This document shows, one piece after another, positions 19,150 through 29,943 of a stretch of DNA of 64,000 nt (position 1 is the first letter of the stretch; every line of letters begins with the position of its first letter). Below the pieces are notes generated by a model that was given only the letters and a program-made list of their open reading frames with translations, was not told the origin of the DNA and ran no database searches. The stretch is taken from assembly GCF_018613855.1 (NCBI RefSeq), contig NZ_JAGGPK010000030.1, forward strand, positions 1 to 64,000, in the 5' to 3' direction. The DNA is from Arthrobacter sp. ISL-30 (GTDB lineage: Bacteria > Actinomycetota > Actinomycetes > Actinomycetales > Micrococcaceae). Both the position numbers and the translations under genes were made by a program.

Positions 19150-19190
19150 CCGGCGGTCGTGGCCCCTGGGGCAGGCCCAACCACCGCCGG
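19150..19190 (-). terminator. Candidate guaB terminator hairpin
   Basis: CCGGCGGT (19150-19157) pairs with ACCGCCGG (19183-19190), starting six bases beyond the guaB stop. There is no T-run, as is usual for high-GC hairpins, so termination is an inference. Confidence 0.5.
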
Positions 19191-19196
19191 AAGTGG

Positions 19197-20894
<1,698 letters not shown>

Positions 20895-20953
20895 TCAGGT
20901 GCCCCGGCCGGGGACCGCTGCGGCGGCACCGCCGGAGACCTCGACGGCGGTAC

Positions 20954-23056
20954 TCACCGCCAGCCGGTAGCGGCCAACAACCGTTCCTGGAACATTGGGA
21001 TCATGCTTTGGACATACGTCTTGGTGAGGTGGTTGTCGTCCTTATACACATAGACGTTGCCAACAACGGCGGGACAAGTGCCTCTCGCACAGATGAAATC
21101 GCTGAGGTCCATCAAATAGAGCCGCTGGACCTTGCCCGCGTAGTCGTCCAGTGGTGACGATTTTGCCAGGGACTGCTCCAGGGGCGGATTGCAGTCGGGC
21201 GAATCCTCCCCCTTCTTCTGGACGCATTCGGGCATGTTCTCGTGAAAGCGTGGATTGTCCCGGATGCCGACGACGTCGATCCCGGCGTCGGTGAACGGTT
21301 TGATGCCTTCCAGGTACCCGGGGACCTCAGTCTCGAAAGGCGCCTCAACGTGGGTCAGTGAAGCGACCGTAAAGACGGCGTCCGGGCGGTGCTTCATCAC
21401 GTAGGCGGAGCTGGCCGCGTTAAACGCGTTGCACTCGGCATTGCGTTCCGCCGACTCGGCGCCGAAGCGGCAGTTACCCTTCAGCAGCGTCACCACTTCC
21501 CAGCCGTGCTCCTTGGCAATGGGCCCCAACGCCGCCATGTACTGCTGTGCATGGGAATCACCGAGCACGACGATCCGCTTGGTGACCACCTCTGGCCGGG
21601 TGTTCTGCAGGCACCCTTCCAGCAACGGGTCATCGGGAACGTTTCCGTCGGTGCACAGCCCATCGATATCGGCCCACTCATTCTCCATGGCGGCCGGCGC
21701 TGGAATGATCATGGCCTGCGGCGTCGGCTTTCCGGCGTTCTCGGGCTTGAGCGCGGCCGCTCCCGGAGTCAGTTCCCTCGGTTGGGCGGCGATGGCCGCA
21801 TCCTCCGCGTACAAGAGGTTCTGCCAGACTGACACCGGACCGGCAAGGAGTGCCCCACAAGCAACGACCACGATCGCGGTCCGCCTGGCACGCACTTTCG
21901 GCCACTTCCAATCCCTCAGCGGACGCTCGACAAGACGGGTGGTAGCAACGGCCAGCACCAGCGACGTCGCGAGCACTGCCAGGCCCTGCCCCACGTCAGG
22001 TGCGGAGGTGCCTGTGGCCGCAAGGAAAAATACCAGGACTGGCCAGTGCCAGAGGTAGAGCGCGTAGGAGTTATCTCCGAGCCCCACCAGCACCCTGCCG
22101 CTGAGGAAGCGATCTGCTCCGAAGCGGCTGCCGCTCTGGCCGGCAATAATGATGGCGGCCGCCGCGAGGGTGGGCCATAGCGCCACGAATCCCGGGAACG
22201 AGCGATCGACCGTAAGCAGGAGCCCGCAGCTCACCATTGCCGCCAAGCCTGCCCAGCCAAGTACAACCCGCATCCACTTTCCAGGCTTCAGGTGGGGCAC
22301 CGCAAGGGCCAGCAACGAGCCCAGGGCAAACTCCCAGAGGCGGGTGCGGGTGTCGAAATAGGCGTAGGCCTGATTGTGGGCTGTCTGCTCAATGGAAAAG
22401 GCAAGGGACGCCGCAAACAGGGTACCGAACGCTGTTGCGAGCAACTGCGGATAGCTGATTCCCGCGAGCCATCGGCCGGCCTTTCCGGGAAGGCTGTAGC
22501 CATAGCCGGCCAGGAGCGACCGCAGGATTGCGGTGGCGGCGAAAATTAGGGGCCACAGAATGAACACTTGGCCCTGGATGGAAAGGGACCAGAAATGCTG
22601 CAAGGGGCTGGCGCCTGAATGGTCCTGTGCGTAGTAGTCCACCGCATTGTCCGCCAGCAGCCAGTTCTGGCGATAGAGCAACGAAGCCCACGCCTCGTCG
22701 AGGATATCGGGCCAGCGGCCTTGCGGCAGGATGAGCCAGGTACCGATCAGGACGCCCAGGACCACCACGACGACGGCGGGAAGCAGCCGCGTGAAAACGT
22801 GGAGCCAGTGGCGCAGGAGTTGCAAGGGCCTCCCACTCTCGACCTTTCGGGCGAAGGAAAGGGTGAGCAGGAACGCCGAGATGAGCAGGAATACGTCCAC
22901 GCCGCCCGATACCCGGCCCAGCCAGATATGGTAGGTGGCTACCATGAGGACGGCCAGCGCCCGCAGGCCCTGCACCTCCGGCCGGTAATGGGCGTTGCGG
23001 ATGCCCTGTTCGGCCCGCGTGAGGCCCGGTGGAGAAGCATGGATCCGTGCAGTCAT
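20954..23056 (-). CDS. OafA/YrhL-type acyltransferase with SGNH hydrolase domain
   Basis: The 700-residue membrane protein has an N-terminal acyltransferase_3 domain with about ten membrane segments (PEVQGLRALAVLMVATYH, then GGVDVFLLISAFLLT) and a C-terminal extracytoplasmic SGNH domain with VVLGDSHAQQY near residue 500 and the DxxH-type motif DDNHLTKTY near 680. Such proteins O-acetylate or otherwise acylate cell-surface glycans; the target here is unknown. No other polysaccharide genes are adjacent. The gene stands alone upstream of guaB, from which it is separated by about 245 bp containing only short GC palindromes such as CCCCGGCCGGGG at 20902-20913. Confidence 0.93.
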   Translation of the reverse strand: MTARIHASPPGLTRAEQGIRNAHYRPEVQGLRALAVLMVATYHIWLGRVSGGVDVFLLISAFLLTLSFARKVESGRPLQLLRHWLHVFTRLLPAVVVVVLGVLIGTWLILPQGRWPDILDEAWASLLYRQNWLLADNAVDYYAQDHSGASPLQHFWSLSIQGQVFILWPLIFAATAILRSLLAGYGYSLPGKAGRWLAGISYPQLLATAFGTLFAASLAFSIEQTAHNQAYAYFDTRTRLWEFALGSLLALAVPHLKPGKWMRVVLGWAGLAAMVSCGLLLTVDRSFPGFVALWPTLAAAAIIIAGQSGSRFGADRFLSGRVLVGLGDNSYALYLWHWPVLVFFLAATGTSAPDVGQGLAVLATSLVLAVATTRLVERPLRDWKWPKVRARRTAIVVVACGALLAGPVSVWQNLLYAEDAAIAAQPRELTPGAAALKPENAGKPTPQAMIIPAPAAMENEWADIDGLCTDGNVPDDPLLEGCLQNTRPEVVTKRIVVLGDSHAQQYMAALGPIAKEHGWEVVTLLKGNCRFGAESAERNAECNAFNAASSAYVMKHRPDAVFTVASLTHVEAPFETEVPGYLEGIKPFTDAGIDVVGIRDNPRFHENMPECVQKKGEDSPDCNPPLEQSLAKSSPLDDYAGKVQRLYLMDLSDFICARGTCPAVVGNVYVYKDDNHLTKTYVQSMIPMFQERLLAATGWR

Positions 23057-23160
23057 GACCTAAAAAATTCCTCAACGCTCTTTGCCCAAAGCATCCATGT
23101 TACCGGTTTGTTATAAGCGCGGACCAATCGATGCCCAGGAGGCAAAGCCGCCACAGGCCA

Positions 23161-23700
23161 TTAAGGCACCACTTTCCGGGAATTTCCGGTGCCGGTTCGC
23201 CATCTCGGAAGATAGCGGGGTACGCGGGCACTGTAGTCGAGGTAGGCGTCTCCAAACCTCTTGGCGGTTGCCGCCTCCTCGGCGGGGATGCCCAGGAATT
23301 CGGCTGCCATTGCGGCCGGGAACGTGACCAGGACCCAGGAGGTGCCTAGCCCCACCCCCGTACCCAAATGGATCAACCGCCACCCAAGGTACATCGGATG
23401 GCGGTTGATGGCATAGGGACCGGTGGTGACGAGTTCTTCGGGCTGCTCCAGGTCGAAGTCGCCGAGCGTTCGACGTCGGCGTTCTTCCCAAGCCCAGTAC
23501 GTGAGGGCGGCACCAGCCAATACAAGTCCGGTACCTGCCGAGCGCTGGACGGAACGGCGGCCAGGTAGCGGCGCGGACAAGAGCCTCTCAAGGGCAAAAT
23601 CCAGAGCCACCCCTGCCGCCTGGTTAGCCGGCTGGGGGAGGTTTCCATAGAATCGCTTCCACCATCGGATGGCGCGGCTTGCCCTGTTGGCCGCGGTCAT
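23161..23700 (-). CDS. Isoprenylcysteine carboxyl methyltransferase-like (ICMT/PEMT family) membrane protein
   Basis: Translated from the ATG at 23700 the protein has 179 residues. The C-terminal half carries the family's PYAINRHPMYLGWRLIHLG motif and a second conserved block (AYLDYSARVPRYLPRW), with hydrophobic segments between. Bacterial members methylate small lipophilic or thiol substrates at the membrane; the substrate is unknown. The start overlaps the stop of the flavin oxidoreductase by four bases (ATGA), which supports this start and shows an operon. A longer in-frame extension to 23958 runs through the oxidoreductase gene and is not credible. Confidence 0.85.
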   Translation of the reverse strand: MTAANRASRAIRWWKRFYGNLPQPANQAAGVALDFALERLLSAPLPGRRSVQRSAGTGLVLAGAALTYWAWEERRRRTLGDFDLEQPEELVTTGPYAINRHPMYLGWRLIHLGTGVGLGTSWVLVTFPAAMAAEFLGIPAEEAATAKRFGDAYLDYSARVPRYLPRWRTGTGNSRKVVP

Positions 23701-24890
23701 CGGACTTCCGATGGCCGCCGGGACTGGCGGATGGACCTGGCCGAATCGTTCGACGTCGAGACAGGTGCCTGGGCAGAGACAGGTGCCGGAAGGTGCGCTG
23801 CCAGGTACTGTGCGTCCCTGCATGCGCCGGGCAGGGTGGCCGAGGTCGCCGCGTAGAGGAACTCCTGCCCCAGGAAGAACAGCCCGGGAGCCGACGTCGA
23901 GATGCCGCGACGTTGGCTGGGCTGTCCGTCGTCGCCCAGCAGGGACTTGTCCATCCACTCAAAGTTCTCCCGGTAGCCCGTGCACCAGATCACGTTCGCC
24001 ACATCGAGGGCCTCTGCGGTGTCATCCGCTACGCCGCCCACAACCGGCTTGCCTTCGCGCACACCGGTGACCCTGTGGACGGATTGGACCCCCACGGCCT
24101 CCAGGTCCCGAAGCCTTGTGCGGATCAGAGGGGCGTGAATTGGCATCGCGGCCACCTTCCGTCCGATGGGGGTATTGCGGGTCAGGACATGAAGTCCCAC
24201 AAAGCGGATGATGGGCAGGAAGTACCGGGCCGCCGTGCGTCCGTGCCGGAAAGGAATCTCGCCATTAGGCTTTCCAGCCAGGAGGACTTCGTGGCTGTGG
24301 CTGATATCGAGTGCGATCTCCGCCCCGGAATTGCCAACGCCGACAACAAGGACCCTGCCGGGCTGAAGCTGGGACGGGTTGCGGTAGGCGGTGGAGTGGA
24401 GGCTCACGATGGAAGGATCCAGTTGGGCGGCGAAGGCGGGGAACTTAGGGTCCTGGCATCCTCCCGTGGCGACGACGACGTTGCGCGCCTCCCAGCGCCG
24501 CTCACCGGCGCGGATGACATAGTGGGAGTCCTCCCTCCACAGTCCGTCCACCCGGGCTCCAAGAATCACCGGGAGTTCAAAGTCACGTGCATAGTCCTCA
24601 AGGAAGTCCGCCAGTTCGTCCTTATGGGGAAATGCCAGGCGATCACCGGGGAAAGGCCGGCCCGGCAGCCCGTCGTACTTGGCCGGCGTGAAAAGTCGCA
24701 GCGAATCCCAGCGGGTCCGCCAGGCATCCCCTACCCGCTGATGGGCGTCAAGGATCAGGAAAGTGCGGCCCTTCCGTGCCAAGTGGTAACCCATGGCAAG
24801 CCCGGCCTGTCCGCCTCCGATGACCACGGTGTCCAGCATTCCGCCGAATCCGCTGTCCTGGCCGAATCCGCTGTCCTGGCCGATGTTCAT
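23697..24890 (-). CDS. FAD/NADPH-dependent monooxygenase-like oxidoreductase (CzcO/YUCCA type)
   Basis: The 397-residue protein has an FAD-binding Rossmann motif VIGGGQAGLAMG at about 23-34, the RVGDAWRTRWDSLRLFTP block typical of flavin monooxygenases of the CzcO type, and a second dinucleotide motif VVGVGNSGAEIALD. The start at 24890 has AAGGAG a few bases upstream. Residues 5-16 are a duplicated QDSGFG unit, caused by two 18-bp direct repeats at 24844-24879. It is the middle gene of a three-gene group with a SemiSWEET-like protein and a membrane methyltransferase. The substrate is unknown; Baeyer-Villiger or N-hydroxylating activity is possible. Confidence 0.87.
   Translation of the reverse strand: MNIGQDSGFGQDSGFGGMLDTVVIGGGQAGLAMGYHLARKGRTFLILDAHQRVGDAWRTRWDSLRLFTPAKYDGLPGRPFPGDRLAFPHKDELADFLEDYARDFELPVILGARVDGLWREDSHYVIRAGERRWEARNVVVATGGCQDPKFPAFAAQLDPSIVSLHSTAYRNPSQLQPGRVLVVGVGNSGAEIALDISHSHEVLLAGKPNGEIPFRHGRTAARYFLPIIRFVGLHVLTRNTPIGRKVAAMPIHAPLIRTRLRDLEAVGVQSVHRVTGVREGKPVVGGVADDTAEALDVANVIWCTGYRENFEWMDKSLLGDDGQPSQRRGISTSAPGLFFLGQEFLYAATSATLPGACRDAQYLAAHLPAPVSAQAPVSTSNDSARSIRQSRRPSEVR
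24844..24879. repeat. Two tandem 18-bp units within the oxidoreductase N-terminus
   Basis: The unit ccgaatccgctgtcctgg occurs twice without change and adds six residues (GQDSGF type) to a region ahead of the FAD-binding fold. Being in frame, copy-number change would not break the gene. Confidence 0.9.
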
Positions 24891-24910
24891 GACTGTTCTC
24901 CTTTGCAAAA

Positions 24911-25276
24911 TTAGTGATTGAGGGAAGGAATGGCTACGGACGTTCCAGTTGTCGCGGCCCCCAGTAGTCTTTCGGCGGCGCTTCTTTCGGAGGCTTCTTG
25001 GGCTCGGTCCTGGCCACTGTCCTGCCTGTAGCGAAGGCACCAGACGAGCATGAGTGCGGACGCGACCACATAGAACGAGTGGAGGAGCCAGACCGGACCG
25101 GCCGGCAGGTCGAAAACGTAGACCGAATGCACGGCGTTGGCGACGTTCGTCATCACGATGTTGCCTACGCTGTAGGACGTGAGGTCCTTCGTGCGCGCCG
25201 CCTTGAGCAGCATGGGCAGCATGCTGGCCGCGAAGAGCATCGTGGAGATCATGCCGGCGACAACTGGAATGTTCAT
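24911..25276 (-). CDS. SemiSWEET/PQ-loop-type three-helix transporter
   Basis: From the ATG at 25276 the protein has 121 residues with three membrane helices: VVAGMISTMLFAASMLPML, a central helix in SVGNIVMTNVANAVHSVYVF, and WLLHSFYVVASALMLVWCL. A polar segment KAARTKDLTSYS follows the first helix, as in PQ-loop and SemiSWEET sugar carriers, which dimerise to form a six-helix channel. The tail is hydrophilic and rich in Glu, Arg and Ser. Its stop lies 20 bp before the oxidoreductase start. The cargo is unknown; a TTG start at 25300 is possible but adds only eight residues. Confidence 0.75.
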   Translation of the reverse strand: MNIPVVAGMISTMLFAASMLPMLLKAARTKDLTSYSVGNIVMTNVANAVHSVYVFDLPAGPVWLLHSFYVVASALMLVWCLRYRQDSGQDRAQEASERSAAERLLGAATTGTSVAIPSLNH

Positions 25277-25403
25277 GTGCTCAACGGTACGAGCCGGCAA
25301 TGCCTCGCCGCGTCGGTAGAATTACCCATTCTGTATGGCGGGACGTGGGTATTTTTGGAGGGCGGGCCGGATGCCAGTGTCCTAGTGCCGGCAGGGAGCC
25401 TCG

Positions 25404-27035
25404 TCAATGGAACAGGCCGTGATCGTACGCGTACTTGGTAGCCGCCACGCGGGACTGGACCCCGAGCTTCATGAAGATGTTGCTGACATGCCTCGCCACG
25501 GTTTTTTCACTCAGGTACAGCTCGGCCGCAACCATCCGGTTGGCCTTCCCGGCGGCGACGAGCCGAAGGACCTCCACCTCGCGTGCGGTGAGCGGCCCGG
25601 ACTTCCCGACTCTGTCATTGCCCGTCAGGCTGTCCACGTACATTGCTGCGGGAGCCGCTCCCAGATCCAGGAAATCCGTCTTCGCGGCCTCGTACTCCAT
25701 CAGGGCAGTGTCCGGATCGCCGAGAGCGGCGAAGGCCCTGCCCACAAGCACCCGGCACCTTGCAGCTTCGAAGGGAGCCTCCAGCTCGCGCCAAAGGCTC
25801 CAGGCCCGGCGGATGTTCCTTAGGGCAGCGGCGGGATCCCCTTCTTCCAGCAGGACCGCTCCCTCTGCCTGGGCAGCGATGGCCTGCTCCAGGGGTTTGG
25901 GGTTTTCCGACGCGGCCAGTTCGTCCGCCGCCGCCCTGGCGGCAGGCACCTGACCGGCGGCGAGTTCAATCTCGACGACGGACGGCAGCAGAGTGCGCCT
26001 GCTGGTTGGATCGGCCATTTCGACAGCCTGCCCAATTAAGCTTTGCGCCTGGGAAATCTTTCCTTGGGCAAGTCGCAGGAGGGCAAGTCCTGGCTGCGGC
26101 TCATAACCGCCCTGGCGTGCACGACGATAGGACTCCTCTGCGGCCGCGAAGTCGCCGCGCAGCCTTTCCACCTCGCCTTGATGGTAGTAGGCGCCGAACG
26201 CGGCCCAGCCGTCCCCACGACCCGCACGGTCCTGAGCTATCCGGGTGGCAGCCAAGGCCTCTTCCCAAGCTCCGTGCAGGATATACAGTTCGGCCCGGTG
26301 CGATTGGCACTGCCCGCTGAACATCACCATGTCCGGCCGGCCGCCGCACCAATGATCCAACGCGGCAGTCCATTCCTGGGCGCGTTGCACGTCGAAGGCC
26401 ATGCGACAGCTTCCGATGACGGCGCAGTAAATGATGCCTGAAGGAATGGGGGAAACCTCCCCCGCTGTCACAGCCACCATGGCCTCATCCAACAGCGCGA
26501 GTCCCTCATCACGGAAGCCAAGGATGATGCGGGACGTTCCTTGCCCCAGTTGCGCCAGGGCGGAAATGTCCTTGTCATTGAAACGCTTCCCATAGCCGAG
26601 GGCCTGCCCGAAAAGACCGGCCGCGGCATGGGGATCACCGCCGTACATGGTGCCCAATGCCACCGGAATCAGGAGGAAGCCCTCCTCCGGGCACGTCTCC
26701 TCCAGCTCTCCGAGCAGGCGCTGTCCGCGGGACAACCACCCGGAGCTACGTGCCTTTTCCCCCTGGTTCATGAAGTGCATCACCAACCAGCCTGCACAAC
26801 GCGCAGCCGAAGGAATGTCGCCCATCAGCAGGAATTCTTCGTGGGCCCTTGTCAGGGTGTCGATGCCTTCTGTGGAATGTCCCAGCAGGATGGCGACGGT
26901 AGCCAGCCGTTCGAGGTCCTGCGGCGGGATCCCTCCCTCACGTTCGGCCTCACTGAAGTGCGCAAGGGCGTCGCTCCAGCGGTGCTCCGCGTACGCGCTC
27001 CGCCCCAAGTCAAGGGCTGTTCCAGGCAGGTTCAT
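25404..27035 (-). CDS. LuxR-type regulator with TPR-like sensor region
   Basis: The 543-residue protein ends in a LuxR/GerE helix-turn-helix (about 480-543: PLTAREVEVLRLVAAGKANR, then LYLSEKTVARHVSNIFMKLG). The rest is an alpha-helical array of TPR-like repeats, such as AYAEHRWSDALAHFSEAE and SYRRARQGGYEPQPGLALLR, with no ATPase and no receiver domain. The ATG at 27035 follows GGGAGG at good spacing. Such proteins usually respond to an unknown ligand or protein partner. It lies 127 bp upstream of the SemiSWEET/oxidoreductase/methyltransferase group on the same strand and may control it. Confidence 0.88.
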   Translation of the reverse strand: MNLPGTALDLGRSAYAEHRWSDALAHFSEAEREGGIPPQDLERLATVAILLGHSTEGIDTLTRAHEEFLLMGDIPSAARCAGWLVMHFMNQGEKARSSGWLSRGQRLLGELEETCPEEGFLLIPVALGTMYGGDPHAAAGLFGQALGYGKRFNDKDISALAQLGQGTSRIILGFRDEGLALLDEAMVAVTAGEVSPIPSGIIYCAVIGSCRMAFDVQRAQEWTAALDHWCGGRPDMVMFSGQCQSHRAELYILHGAWEEALAATRIAQDRAGRGDGWAAFGAYYHQGEVERLRGDFAAAEESYRRARQGGYEPQPGLALLRLAQGKISQAQSLIGQAVEMADPTSRRTLLPSVVEIELAAGQVPAARAAADELAASENPKPLEQAIAAQAEGAVLLEEGDPAAALRNIRRAWSLWRELEAPFEAARCRVLVGRAFAALGDPDTALMEYEAAKTDFLDLGAAPAAMYVDSLTGNDRVGKSGPLTAREVEVLRLVAAGKANRMVAAELYLSEKTVARHVSNIFMKLGVQSRVAATKYAYDHGLFH

Positions 27036-27125
27036 GAGGCCTCCCGATACAGAACTGTGCTCGGACGTCGTTGCCCATATCCGTCTTCTACGCGTCACGC
27101 TACGCCTGCGGCCGGGCACGCGAAA

Positions 27126-27159
27126 GGCCCCGACCAGCAGTTCAGTGCTGGTCGGGGCC
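27126..27159 (-). terminator. Terminator downstream of groEL
   Basis: Arms of 14 bases (27126-27139 and 27146-27159) enclose the loop GTTCAG, and on the minus strand the stem is followed by TTTCG. It lies about 60 bp beyond the groEL stop and before the LuxR-type gene. Confidence 0.85.
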
Positions 27160-27220
27160 CTCCGGTTAGAGCGACTCTAGCGAGTGGCTTTAACGAGTGC
27201 CTTCGGCAGAGTGGGGGCGA

Positions 27221-28843
<1,623 letters not shown>

Positions 28844-28854
28844 TCAAGACGGAA

Positions 28855-28907
28855 ATCCCGCACCACGGAATCGGCCAAAGACTTTGACTCGATCTATGGT
28901 GCGGGAT
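28855..28907 (-). promoter_or_regulatory. Inverted repeat between groES and groEL
   Basis: ATCCCGCACCA (28855-28865) and TGGTGCGGGAT (28897-28907) form a perfect 11-bp stem with a 31-base loop. In the mRNA the hairpin starts 8 bases beyond the groES stop codon and ends 23 bases before the groEL start codon. It lacks a T-run, so partial termination, RNA processing or stability control is more likely than full termination. Confidence 0.75.
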
Positions 28908-28915
28908 CCAGGAAG

Positions 28916-29212
28916 TTACTTTACGACGATCGCCAGAACGTCGCGGGCGGACAGCACGAGGTACTCGTTGCCGCCGGTCTTGACTTCGGTTCCGCCGTAC
29001 TTGGAGTAGATGACAACGTCACCCACGGTTACGTCAACCGGCACTCGGTTGCCATTGTCATCGAAACGGCCGGGGCCGATTGCAACAACTTCGCCTTCCT
29101 GCGGCTTCTCCTGTGCGGAGTCCGGAATTACCAGGCCGGAAGCCGTGGTCTGCTCTGCTTCGAGCGGGCGAACAACAATACGATCCTCAAGAGGCTTAAT
29201 CGAGACCGACAC
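28916..29212 (-). CDS. groES: Co-chaperonin GroES (10 kDa)
   Basis: GroES caps the GroEL ring. The 98-residue sequence has the family start [20 protein letters not shown], the mobile-loop segment [19 protein letters not shown], and the [15 protein letters not shown] strand near the end. It is the first gene of the groES-groEL operon. Two CIRCE inverted repeats lie 100-180 bp upstream, so control by HrcA is very likely. Confidence 0.98.
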   Translation of the reverse strand: MSVSIKPLEDRIVVRPLEAEQTTASGLVIPDSAQEKPQEGEVVAIGPGRFDDNGNRVPVDVTVGDVVIYSKYGGTEVKTGGNEYLVLSARDVLAIVVK

Positions 29213-29315
29213 TCGGATCTCTCCTTTTCATGAGCTAATTCATGGACTAACAGACTAGGGGTGCCGTGGCGTGCAAACCGTCGTCGCGGTGCCGGTTGCT
29301 GCCTGGCGGTATTTA

Positions 29316-29342
29316 TTAGCAGCCTCCTAGGGAGAGTGCTAA
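29316..29342 (-). promoter_or_regulatory. CIRCE operator 1 upstream of groES
   Basis: TTAGCAGCC, nine spacer bases, then GAGTGCTAA. The right arm is perfect and the left arm has two changes from TTAGCACTC. It is the binding-site type of the HrcA heat-shock repressor and lies nearest groES. Confidence 0.9.
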
Positions 29343-29362
29343 TGAAGACTCTATGTAAGCCA

Positions 29363-29389
29363 TTAGCACTCGGTCAAGGCGAGTGCCAG
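29363..29389 (-). promoter_or_regulatory. CIRCE operator 2 upstream of groES
   Basis: TTAGCACTC, nine spacer bases, then GAGTGCCAG. Here the left arm is perfect and the right arm has two changes from GAGTGCTAA. The centres of the two operators are 47 bp apart. Confidence 0.9.
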
Positions 29390-29436
29390 CGTTTCGTCTC
29401 AGGTGAACGCTCGGCGGGGATTCCCCTGCCTGCCGC

Positions 29437-29850
29437 CTAGCGGCCGGTGAGGTCGTCGAGGTCCACGTCCTCGCCGTCGTCGTCAGTGTTCCGGGGCGTC
29501 TTTCCGCGGTTCAGGAACAGGGCTGCTCCACTGGCCAGGGCGACGACGGCGGCAGCCACCAGTCCCACGACCGCTCCAAAGCGGGTCCCGGCGTAGCTGT
29601 CACGGATCTCCCGCGCCTCTTCCGTGGCGTCCTGGATGTCCTTGCCGTTCACGGAATAGACGGTTGCATTGAAGGAATCAAGGGCGAAGACAATCATCAG
29701 CAGCGCGAGGCAAACGAGGGCTATGGTGATGCCGGCAATCAGGGCGGGCCGGGCGATCCGGGAAAGGGTAGGGGCGGGGGAATGCTCCGCAGGGGCCAGG
29801 GTTTCCGGTCGTTTGTTGTCGATGGGCTGCCATGCTGCGTTGTCTTCCAT
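29437..29850 (-). CDS. Two-helix membrane protein of unknown function
   Basis: The 137-residue protein has two hydrophobic helices, about 36-57 and 92-113. Between them is a polar extracytoplasmic loop of about 34 residues (NATVYSVNGKDIQDATEEAREIRDS in part), and the C-terminus is strongly acidic (DDDGEDVDLDDLTGR). I do not recognise a named family. The frame has the high third-position GC of its neighbours, so it is probably a real gene. It is divergent from the methyltransferase gene, with 93 bp between starts, and is separated from groES by the CIRCE region. Confidence 0.75.
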   Translation of the reverse strand: MEDNAAWQPIDNKRPETLAPAEHSPAPTLSRIARPALIAGITIALVCLALLMIVFALDSFNATVYSVNGKDIQDATEEAREIRDSYAGTRFGAVVGLVAAAVVALASGAALFLNRGKTPRNTDDDGEDVDLDDLTGR

Positions 29851-29943
29851 GCTTCAACCCTATCGGCAGGATCCCGCCTCCGAGGATCGGATTACGAGCG
29901 CCGAGGGTCGGTGGCGGCAGGACCTGACAGTAGGCTTGTTGCC

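Noticed and set aside
23697..23958. Longer N-terminus for the ICMT-like methyltransferase
   Set aside because: The extension would be read through the coding part of the flavin oxidoreductase, and its sequence is of shadow-frame type; the ATGA overlap start is far better.
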